This document shows positions 24,814-32,015 of a stretch of 64,000 nucleotides of DNA, one piece after another. The stretch lies in contig NZ_JACBZT010000001.1 of NCBI RefSeq assembly GCF_013408985.1, positions 2,108,001 through 2,172,000 on the forward strand. The letters are read 5' to 3'. How positions within the stretch are numbered: the stretch's first letter is position 1; every line of letters starts with the position of its first letter. The notes under the pieces are model-generated. The model worked only from the letters and a program-made list of their open reading frames with translations. It did not search any database and was not told the DNA's origin. Position numbers and translations under genes: made by a program. This stretch comes from Petropleomorpha daqingensis. GTDB lineage: Bacteria; Actinomycetota; Actinomycetes; Mycobacteriales; Geodermatophilaceae.

Positions 24814-26961
24814 TCAGACCTCGGCGGCCGCCCGCCGCAGCGCGGTCACGCTGTCGGCCCCGACGGTCGCGCCCGCGCCGGTCGGCTCGGGGTGGCCCAG
24901 GTCGGACAGCCAGCCGCGCAGCACCCGGTGCAGGTGCTCGGCGCCCAGGATGTCGCCCGGCGCGGTGAACGAGCGCGGGTACATGAGGAAGCCGTGCTGC
25001 TGCGGGCCGCCGAGCCCGCCGTGCGACCCGACGTGCGGCTCGAACGGCGGCGCCTCGTCGGTCTCGGGGTCGTACCGGCTGTTGATCAGGACGTCGGGGC
25101 AGTGGGGGAAGGACGACGTCCGGGCGACGAGTTCCGGGGCGTGCGGGCCGTAGAGCGCGAGCGGGTCCTCGCCGAACACCTCGCCGGTGTCGATGCGGTG
25201 CACGCCGGCGCTGCCGAACACCACCGGCCCGTGCTCGAGGGTCTGCACCAGCAGGAAGCCGACCCCGTCGTGGTCGACCAGCCCGGGCAGCAGGTCGGGC
25301 CAGTGCCGCTCGATCTCCTCCAGCGGCACCCGGCCGGGGATGTCGGGGAAGGACACCATCGCCACGTGCCCGGAGACGACGCAGACGACGCCGGGCGCCA
25401 CCCGCGGGACCTTCGCCTCGCCGGCCGCGGCGTGCTCGGCGTGACCGTCGGTGACCGGCACGGCGGCGACCCGCTCGCGCAGCCGGCGGGCGATCGGCCC
25501 CGGGCCGGCGGCGAACGCCGAGGTGAGCTGCCAGCCCTCGATCGGCCGGCGGCTGGTCGTCGGGCCGGGCAGCTTCTTCTGGTCGACCTCGCCACCGCCG
25601 CAGAGCCGGCCGACGTACTGCTCGATCGTCTCGCCGAACCGGTCCGCGAAGGTCTGGCCCTGGGTCAGCCCGTGGTCGGACAGCGCGACCAGCTGGTACT
25701 CGCGCGGCGCCAGCTCGGTGGCCCGCTGCAGCCTGCCGATCTGCTGGTCGATGCTGCGCAGCACCTCGAGGGCGTCGAAGCGCTCGATGCCGGTGTGGTG
25801 ACCGACCTCGTCGTAGCCCAGGAAGTCGGCGAAGGCGACCGGCCGGCCGAGCAGCATGTCCTCGATCAGCGCCGAGGTGACGATGTCGCGGGTGATCACG
25901 GTGACGCCGGGCCGAGCCAGGGGGTAGATGCCGCCGCGCGAGACCCGCGGCCGGATGTCGTCACGCCGCTCGCGGGCCGAGGCCCGGATCTCGCGGACCA
26001 CCTCGACCAGCGAGACGGCCACGGTGCGGACGGCGTTGACCGGGTTGGCGAAGTAGGCGTAGTAGCCGGCGCCGGCGCGGTCGAACCGGCGCTCGCGGCG
26101 CGAGGTCTTGGGCACCACGTGCGCCAGGGAGCTCATCGTCATCGAGACGTGGTCGGCGTCGCCGGTGAACAGCGTGCCGTGCGCCGCGCCGCCGCCGGCC
26201 AGCAGCCCGCGGCCGTCGGAGTGCCGGCGCTCGATCTCGGCGGCGTCGACCGGGTGCGCCGCGGCGACGACGTGGTCGTGGTCCTTCTCGTACCAGCGGA
26301 AGCCGAGGATGTCGTGGTTGGAGCCGTGCAGGATCGCGCAGACGCTGGCCGCGGTCTGCGAGCTCCAGTCGGTGTGCCACGGCTGCAGCACGTGGCTGCC
26401 GTCGCGCTGCCACGAGGCGAGGGTGGGCATCAGCCCGTCGCGGACCGCGCGGCGCACGGTGTCGTAGCCGAGGCCGTCGATGAGCAGCAGCAGGACGCCG
26501 GGCGGGCTGGGTTCGGCGTCGCCGGTCCGCCCGGCGCGGCGGCGGGCGCGGCGGAAGAAGAGCTCGTCCTCGTCGAGGGCCAGCACGCTGGTGACGACGC
26601 CGGCGACCGCCGCCATCACCAGGATCACCACGATCGCCGTCCACAACCGGGCGATGACCACGCCCGGGATGGCGAAGGAGATGCCCAGCACCGCGGCCCC
26701 CAGCAGCACGAAGCCGCCCAGGCCGAGGGTGAAGAAGGCCAGCGGCAGCGCGACGCGGAGCACCAGCGGCCAGACGACGGCGGCGAGCACGCCGAGGATC
26801 AGCGCCAGCAGCGGCGGCTGCCACCACGAGGGCATGGAGAAGGTCTCGAGCTCCGCGTCCAGGGCGATCAGCGCGCCGGTGGCGACCGCCCAGACGAGCA
26901 GCACCCGGGCGAGCGTGCGGCCGGTCTGCAGCAGCCGGCCGGTGCCGGAGGGCGGGCTCAC
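24814..26961 (-). CDS. Membrane alkaline phosphatase-superfamily protein with holin-like N-terminus
   Basis: This 715-residue protein begins with four membrane segments (residues about 15-125; LARVLLVWAVATGALIALD, then a phage-holin-4-like hairpin region). A large phosphodiesterase/alkaline phosphatase-fold domain follows, with metal Asp in LLLLIDGLGYDTV, nucleophile region DWSSQTAASVCAILHGSN, DFLGYDEVGHHTG and SDHGLTQGQ. The catalytic part is extended to residue 715. The substrate is probably a phosphodiester or phospholipid-like compound. GTG at 26961 overlaps the DedA stop (GTGA). It is the last gene of the MBL-DedA-phosphatase operon. Confidence 0.88.
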   Translation of the reverse strand: MSPPSGTGRLLQTGRTLARVLLVWAVATGALIALDAELETFSMPSWWQPPLLALILGVLAAVVWPLVLRVALPLAFFTLGLGGFVLLGAAVLGISFAIPGVVIARLWTAIVVILVMAAVAGVVTSVLALDEDELFFRRARRRAGRTGDAEPSPPGVLLLLIDGLGYDTVRRAVRDGLMPTLASWQRDGSHVLQPWHTDWSSQTAASVCAILHGSNHDILGFRWYEKDHDHVVAAAHPVDAAEIERRHSDGRGLLAGGGAAHGTLFTGDADHVSMTMSSLAHVVPKTSRRERRFDRAGAGYYAYFANPVNAVRTVAVSLVEVVREIRASARERRDDIRPRVSRGGIYPLARPGVTVITRDIVTSALIEDMLLGRPVAFADFLGYDEVGHHTGIERFDALEVLRSIDQQIGRLQRATELAPREYQLVALSDHGLTQGQTFADRFGETIEQYVGRLCGGGEVDQKKLPGPTTSRRPIEGWQLTSAFAAGPGPIARRLRERVAAVPVTDGHAEHAAAGEAKVPRVAPGVVCVVSGHVAMVSFPDIPGRVPLEEIERHWPDLLPGLVDHDGVGFLLVQTLEHGPVVFGSAGVHRIDTGEVFGEDPLALYGPHAPELVARTSSFPHCPDVLINSRYDPETDEAPPFEPHVGSHGGLGGPQQHGFLMYPRSFTAPGDILGAEHLHRVLRGWLSDLGHPEPTGAGATVGADSVTALRRAAAEV

Positions 26962-27587
26962 GGCGTGGGCTCCGACTCCCGCTCGGTCTTCTCCCGCTCG
27001 GCCTTGCGCTTGCGCCGCCGGGCGGCGATCAGGTTGAGCAGGCCGGTGATGAGCAGGATGAGGACGGCGGCCAGCAGCGTCGCGATCAGCGGGTTGTCGA
27101 ACAGCCCGCCGGAGACGATGCCGATGAGCGTGTAGGCGATCGCCCACAGCACGCAGCCGCCCGCCGCGGCCGGCACCAGCTTGCGCCAGGGGTAGGCCAG
27201 CGCGCCCGCGGCGACCAGCACGGGGATCCGCCCGGCGGGCAGCAGCCGGCCGACGACGATGATCTGCCAGCCGTGGTCGCGGAACTGGCCGCGCACCTCG
27301 TCGATCCGCTCGGTGTGCTGCCCCCGCGACACCCAGCGCACCGCGGTCGGCCCGCCGAACCGGCAGATCGAGAAGGTGATCAGATCGCCCATCAGCGCGG
27401 CGCCCGCCGCGATCAGCACGACCAGCGGCAGCGAGAGGTGGCCGCTGCTGGTGGCCACCGCGGCCGCCGCCCCGACCACCGCTCCGGTGGGGACCACGGG
27501 GACGATCGAGCCGAGCAGGACGCCGCCGAACAGCACCGGGTAGCCCAGCGAGGACGCGTCGGTCCACGACGAGGCGAGCACGGTCAT
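26958..27587 (-). CDS. DedA/SNARE-associated family membrane protein
   Basis: This 209-residue protein has five or so membrane segments. The DedA core is GSIVPVVPTGAVVGAAAAV and GRLLPAGRIPVLVAAGALAYP, including the conserved R-x3-G-x-R region. The tail is very basic and acidic (RRKRKAEREKTERESE). DedA proteins include lipid flippases, some of which recycle undecaprenyl phosphate or move phospholipids. It is translationally coupled to both neighbours (ATGA and GTGA overlaps), which implies a shared pathway. Confidence 0.9.
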   Translation of the reverse strand: MTVLASSWTDASSLGYPVLFGGVLLGSIVPVVPTGAVVGAAAAVATSSGHLSLPLVVLIAAGAALMGDLITFSICRFGGPTAVRWVSRGQHTERIDEVRGQFRDHGWQIIVVGRLLPAGRIPVLVAAGALAYPWRKLVPAAAGGCVLWAIAYTLIGIVSGGLFDNPLIATLLAAVLILLITGLLNLIAARRRKRKAEREKTERESEPTP

Positions 27588-28384
27588 GGCGCGATCACCG
27601 GCAGCGGGACGTGCCGGCCTGGTTCCACGTGGATCACCGTCGTGTCGAGGCCCCGGTGCGCGACCTCCTCGGCGAAGGTGCGCGGCGGCTCGACCAGCAC
27701 GCGGCGCATCCGGCGGCGGAGCTTCGGCAGCAGGTGGCTGCCGCCGACGGCGAGGGTGCCCCAGTGCACCGGGACGGCGACCCGCGGCCGCAGCCGGGCG
27801 ACCGCCTCGGCGGCGCGGTGCGGGTCGAGGTGGCCGTGGCCGAGGTTCGGCCCCCAGCCCCAGACCGGCAGCAGGGCGACGTCGATGCCGAGGTCGCCGA
27901 GGAAGCTCATCGAGTCGAACAGGTCCGTGTCGCCGCTTGCGTAGACCGTGCTGCCGTCGCCGCTGATCAGGTGGCCCATGGCGCGGGTCTGCGGGCCGTG
28001 CTCGAGCCGCGGACCCCAGCGGTGGCCGCTGTGGTGGGCGTGCACGCCGGTGATCTGCAGGTCGCCGTCCCGGAGGGCCTCGCCCGGGGCGAGCTCGGTG
28101 ACGTGCGCGAAGCCCTTGCTGCGCAGCCAGCGGCCGGCGCCGCGCGGGACGACGATCCGGACGTTCCCGAGCATGCGCAGCGAGGGCAGGTGCAGGTGGT
28201 CGCCGTGCAGGTGGGAGAGCAGGACGAGGTCGACGCCGGCCCAGGTGGCCGGATCGGGCATCGGGACGACGCGGCGCAGCGGGCCGACGCCGGGGGTGAG
28301 CACCGGGTCGGTGAGCACGGTCCGGCCGGCCAGCTCGATCCGCACGGTCGAGTGCCCGAGGAAGTGCAGGTCCGGCTCGCTCAC
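27584..28384 (-). CDS. MBL-fold metallo-hydrolase (UlaG/NAPE-PLD-like)
   Basis: This 266-residue metallo-beta-lactamase fold enzyme has the metal motif SHLHGDHLHLPS, GHSTVRIELAG at the start and YASGDTDLFDS, then WGWGPNLGHGHLDP and PVHWGT. These are typical of the UlaG / N-acyl-PE phospholipase D-like branch, with a binuclear metal centre. It is the first gene of the operon with DedA and the membrane phosphatase. GTG at 28384. Substrate unknown, lipid-related by context only. Confidence 0.9.
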   Translation of the reverse strand: MSEPDLHFLGHSTVRIELAGRTVLTDPVLTPGVGPLRRVVPMPDPATWAGVDLVLLSHLHGDHLHLPSLRMLGNVRIVVPRGAGRWLRSKGFAHVTELAPGEALRDGDLQITGVHAHHSGHRWGPRLEHGPQTRAMGHLISGDGSTVYASGDTDLFDSMSFLGDLGIDVALLPVWGWGPNLGHGHLDPHRAAEAVARLRPRVAVPVHWGTLAVGGSHLLPKLRRRMRRVLVEPPRTFAEEVAHRGLDTTVIHVEPGRHVPLPVIAP

Positions 28385-28420
28385 GCCGTCAGTATCCCGT
28401 CGGCGGACGACGTTCCACGC

Positions 28421-30979
28421 CTAGACCGCGACGGCGGGGAGGAGCGCGGCGACCTCGACCGCGCGGAGGTCCTCCGGCGCGACCCGGCCGGCGACGAACT
28501 CCGCGCCGGCGGCCAGCGCGCCCGCGCGCAGCTCAGGGGTGTCGATTCCGTCGGCGATCGTGGTCAGCCCGAAGGACGTCGTCGTCCGCACGATCGCGGA
28601 GAGCACCTGCAGGGCGCGCGCGTCGTCGTCCCGGCCGGCCAGCGCGCCGACCGCGACGCGGACGCCGTCGAGCGGCAGCCGGGCGAGCATCGCGAACAGG
28701 CTGTGGCCCATGCCGTAGTCCGACAGCACCAGCCGGACGCCGCGGTCGCGGACCTGCTCCAGCGCGGGCAGCAGCCCGGCGGGGGAGGTCAGCAGCGTCT
28801 CCTCGGTGAGCGTGATGGTCAGCCGGGACGGCGCCAGCCCCGAGGCCTCGAGCGCGGCGGTCAGCTCGGCGATCATGACGTCGCCGGGGACCTGGCTGGA
28901 CGGCAGCCGGAGGAACAGGCCGAGCTCGTCGTCCATGGCCGCGACCTCGCGGGTGGCCAGGCGCACGCCCCACCGCTGCACCGCCAGCAGCAGGCCCTGC
29001 TTCTCGGCGACCGCCCAGAGGTCCTGGCCGTCGATGCGGCCGCGCTCGGGGTGGATCCAGACGGCGCGGGCCTGCACGTGGGTGACCCGGCCGTCGGGCG
29101 CGGTCACGGCGTCGTAACGGAGCTCGAGCTCGCGGTTGCGCAGTGCCGCGGCGAGGTCGAGGCCGTCGTCGGTGTGGTGGGTGATCCGGTCGGCGACGCG
29201 GACGCAGCCCTTGCCGGCCTGCTTGGCCGCGCGCAGCGCGTCGTCGGCCTCGCGGAAGGCGACCTGCCCGCCGGCCGAGCTCAGCGCCGCGACGCCGACC
29301 GAGGCGCCGACGGCGAACGAGCGCTCGGCGGTGCGGTGCGGCAGCGCCAGGGCGTCGACGACGCGCGAGGCGACCTCGACCGACTCCTCCAGCGTGCCGC
29401 TGACCACGACGGCGAACTCGTCGCCGCCGAGGCGCGCGACCAGGTCGTCCTCGCGGACGAGGGCCTGCAGCCGGCGGGCCATCTCGACCAGCAGGTGGTC
29501 ACCGGCCTCGTGCCCGGCGAGGTCGTTGACCGCCTTGAACCCGTCGAGGTCGAGCACGAGCAGGCAGCGGGCGTCGTCGACGCGGCGGTCGAGCTCCCGG
29601 AACAGCAGCGCGCGGTTGGGCAGCCCGGTGAGGTGGTCGGTGTAGGCCATGCGCTCGAGCTCGCGCTCGCGGGCCAGCCGCCGGGTGACGTCGCGGAGGT
29701 AGAGCACCCGCCGGCCGCTGCCAGGATGCGCGGTCGAGGTGCCCTCGAGCTGGCGGTCGGCGACGCGGAAGCGCAGGTCGGGGCCGTTCGGGCTGCTGAG
29801 CGCGGCCCGCACGAGCGCGCGGTCCGCGGGGTCGACGAGCGCGGTGAGCTCGACGTCCTCGGCCCCGTCGGGCAGGCCGAGCATCGTGCGCGCCACGGGG
29901 GAGACGAGCAGCAGCGTCAGGTCGTCGTCCACGATGACGACGCCGTCCGAGCTGGACTCGACCAGCTCGCGGAAGTCCTCCTCGTGGCGCACGAGGTCCT
30001 CGGTGACCCGGCCGTCCTCGCGGATGCGCAGCACCAGCCGCACGGCGAGCAGGACGAAGATGCCGGCGATCGCGAGCTTGGCGCCGACGGTGAGCGGCTG
30101 GTGCTCCAGCAGGGCCGTCCCGATCGCCAGGGGCAGCGCGAGGACGGCGACGACGAGCAGCGCCAGGCCGACCGGGCTGACCACCGGGTTCGCGGCGCGG
30201 GCGCTGCGCTTGTCGAGGGTGTCGGGGGCGCGCAGCGCGGCGAGCACGGTGGTCTGCAGGGCGAGCGCGACGGCGACGTCCGAGCCCGCGGTCCACAGCC
30301 AGGACGGCGCGACGATCGCCATCGCCTCGCAGGTCGCGGCCACGGCCTGCAGCGAGATCGCGCCGACCATGGTGGTGACCGAGCGGCGCAGCGAGGCGGT
30401 CGAGACCGTGCACAGCGCCGCGCCGGTGCCGAGCATCACGGCCGTGTAACCGCCGTAGGCGAGCACGAGCGAGCGCAGGTCGTCGGGGGCGTTCACCGGG
30501 TTGGCCAGCGGTGCGCGCACCACCTCGGTGACCACCAGCAGGGCCAGGGTGACCATGGCGCCGTCGACGACCAGCGCCGACCAGCGGGTGCGGCGCACCC
30601 GGCGGGCGAGCAGGCCGGCGGAGACCAGCGGCATCGTCGCGCCGACCAGCAGCAGGACGTCGTCGACGCCGAAGCCGTCGAACTCCGGGCCGGGGAAGGA
30701 GCCGGCGAGCAGCTGGGCGACCGTGAAGAGCACGGCGGCGACGCCGAGCAGCTGCCACGGCCGGGCGACTCTGCGGGACATCGTCCGGGTGCGGTGGAAC
30801 AGGGTCCAGGCCGCGGAGGCGGCGACGCAGCCGAGGACCAGTTCGTCCCACTGCATGCCGGTGCCGTCGGGGGCGCTGAAGGGGACGGCCGCGGCGAGGC
30901 CGACCAGACCGGCGAGCACGGTCCAGCGGACGACGCGCAGATGGCTGCGCGCGTCCTCGCCGGACGGTCTGGTGCTCAC
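28421..30979 (-). CDS. Membrane diguanylate cyclase with PAS and degenerate EAL domain
   Basis: This 852-residue protein has about nine N-terminal membrane segments (1-315), a PAS domain (about 325-420), GGDEF (430-590) and an EAL-like domain (595-845). The cyclase active site is intact (GGDEF, residues 518-522), as is the allosteric I-site RxxD (REDD, five residues before GGDEF). The EAL domain has lost its signature: the position usually EAL reads QAR, the DDFG motif is SDYG, and the catalytic E in the last motif is D (IADGID). It likely makes c-di-GMP but cannot cleave it. GTG start at 30979, TAG stop. Confidence 0.92.
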   Translation of the reverse strand: MSTRPSGEDARSHLRVVRWTVLAGLVGLAAAVPFSAPDGTGMQWDELVLGCVAASAAWTLFHRTRTMSRRVARPWQLLGVAAVLFTVAQLLAGSFPGPEFDGFGVDDVLLLVGATMPLVSAGLLARRVRRTRWSALVVDGAMVTLALLVVTEVVRAPLANPVNAPDDLRSLVLAYGGYTAVMLGTGAALCTVSTASLRRSVTTMVGAISLQAVAATCEAMAIVAPSWLWTAGSDVAVALALQTTVLAALRAPDTLDKRSARAANPVVSPVGLALLVVAVLALPLAIGTALLEHQPLTVGAKLAIAGIFVLLAVRLVLRIREDGRVTEDLVRHEEDFRELVESSSDGVVIVDDDLTLLLVSPVARTMLGLPDGAEDVELTALVDPADRALVRAALSSPNGPDLRFRVADRQLEGTSTAHPGSGRRVLYLRDVTRRLARERELERMAYTDHLTGLPNRALLFRELDRRVDDARCLLVLDLDGFKAVNDLAGHEAGDHLLVEMARRLQALVREDDLVARLGGDEFAVVVSGTLEESVEVASRVVDALALPHRTAERSFAVGASVGVAALSSAGGQVAFREADDALRAAKQAGKGCVRVADRITHHTDDGLDLAAALRNRELELRYDAVTAPDGRVTHVQARAVWIHPERGRIDGQDLWAVAEKQGLLLAVQRWGVRLATREVAAMDDELGLFLRLPSSQVPGDVMIAELTAALEASGLAPSRLTITLTEETLLTSPAGLLPALEQVRDRGVRLVLSDYGMGHSLFAMLARLPLDGVRVAVGALAGRDDDARALQVLSAIVRTTTSFGLTTIADGIDTPELRAGALAAGAEFVAGRVAPEDLRAVEVAALLPAVAV

Positions 30980-31062
30980 CTGTCGGTCATCGGAGACCGG
31001 CGAGGGTGCCTACAGAAGGCCTCGCGTGGTGATCACCCGAAGGGGGAGTTGCGCCGGGGCGC

Positions 31063-31227
31063 TCAGTGGATGACGAGGGGGTGGCGCCGGGTCGGCACCC
31101 GCCGGTGGTGCACCGGACGGCGGGACGGGCGCGCGACGACGCTGCCGTGCGCGAGGACGCGGCCGACGATCGGGGCCACCACCGCCGCGCAGATCGTCCA
31201 CGCGAGGAGGACGAGCAGCCAGGTCAT
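31063..31227 (-). CDS. Small membrane protein (54 aa)
   Basis: ATG at 31227 opens a 54-residue frame ending at TGA 31063-31065. The first half is hydrophobic (WLLVLLAWTICAAVVAPIVG), the second strongly basic with arginines and histidines (RPSRRPVHHRRVPTRRH). Upstream AGGCGG is a weak ribosome site. It lies just after the GGDEF gene start on the same strand, so it could precede it in one transcript. No family known; the start region and codon bias support a real gene only moderately. Confidence 0.5.
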   Translation of the reverse strand: MTWLLVLLAWTICAAVVAPIVGRVLAHGSVVARPSRRPVHHRRVPTRRHPLVIH

Positions 31228-31345
31228 CCGCCTGCGATGCCCCTAGGTCACGATTCGGAAACGCTGGAGATGCGGCTTTCTTCACCCGATCGGGCGAACC
31301 GATGATCGAGTCGCGCGCGGCCGGGAGCCCGGCCACCATGCCCTC

Positions 31346-31606
31346 ATGATCCTGGGGGACGAGCTGCGGGAACTTCCCGGCCCACAGCACGACGGCGGCC
31401 CGGACACAGCTGCTGATCTGCGGAAGATGGCGTTGCACCTCGAGACGGCCGCGGTGCTGGAGATGAAGGCGCGCCGCACCACCGACCCCGCCCAGGTGGC
31501 GACCCTGCGCCGCCGGGCCGAACAGCGCCGGCGCCAGGCAGCGCGCCTGCGTGCCCGGCTGGCGGCCAGCGGCGCCGCCGTCCCGGGGCCCGTCCGCTCC
31601 CGCTAG
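31346..31606 (+). CDS. Short helical protein of unknown function
   Basis: This 86-residue frame has an acidic N-terminus and a long arginine/alanine-rich helix (AQVATLRRRAEQRRRQAARL) likely to form a coiled coil. ATG at 31346 lacks a clear ribosome site; an internal ATG at 31427 is an alternative. It ends in TAG. No homologue recognised. A 25-bp inverted repeat follows shortly downstream. Confidence 0.45.
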   Translation: MILGDELRELPGPQHDGGPDTAADLRKMALHLETAAVLEMKARRTTDPAQVATLRRRAEQRRRQAARLRARLAASGAAVPGPVRSR

Positions 31607-31630
31607 CCGCCCGCGCCCGGCGTCCGGGGG

Positions 31631-31702
31631 GCCGAGTGAGCAGTTGCGGTCGCCGACACGCGCGGACACGCCGCGGCCGGCGACCACAACTGCTCAGTCG
31701 GC
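31631..31702. repeat. 25-bp inverted repeat with 22-base spacer
   Basis: Arms at 31631-31655 and 31678-31702 read GCCGAGTGAGCAGTTG... and its complement, with two mismatches in 25. The spacer is 22 bases. The stem is long and AT-interrupted, unlike the GC-only gene-end palindromes. It lies between two tiny genes, so a terminator or a small extragenic palindromic element are both possible. Confidence 0.75.
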
Positions 31703-31816
31703 CGAGCTCGCCGAGAGGTGGGGCCGTGCCGAGCGGGGTACCGGAACGGGCCCGCCGCCCAACTGACGAGCGATGTTCGACCGGCCGTCACCCGCCCGAC
31801 GCCCGGGCGGCGCACC

Positions 31817-31951
31817 GTGGACGCCGTGGTCCTGGTGATCGTCGCAGCGTGGCTGGTCGCGTCGGTGGTCGCCAGCGCGCTGTTCTCGGTGCTCGGACGG
31901 GGCGCCGTCCAGGAGGACATCGCCTGCGGGTACGTCGTCCAGGGAAGCTGA
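31817..31951 (+). CDS. Very small membrane protein (44 aa)
   Basis: GTG at 31817 opens a 44-residue frame with a single membrane helix (VVLVIVAAWLVASVVASALF) and a short polar tail ending VVQGS. No strong ribosome site is visible, so the call rests on hydrophobic coding. It lies 64 bases before the formate dehydrogenase operon on the same strand, and could be its first gene or unrelated. Function unknown. Confidence 0.45.
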   Translation: MDAVVLVIVAAWLVASVVASALFSVLGRGAVQEDIACGYVVQGS

Positions 31952-32015
31952 GCGCTTCCTGGGAGAGGCGGTCGCCGGCGTGCCGGAATGGGTCCGCGGT
32001 GGCAGAGTCCGCAGC

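Noticed and set aside
27611-31246. Very long plus-strand open frame (about 1200 codons)
   Set aside because: It is antisense to the MBL, GGDEF and other clear genes and is rich in Arg, Gly, Asp and Val, an artefact of GC-rich codon bias.
31010-31687. 225-residue minus-strand frame
   Set aside because: It is low-complexity, lacks a ribosome site, and overlaps the small membrane frame and the inverted repeat region without conserved motifs.
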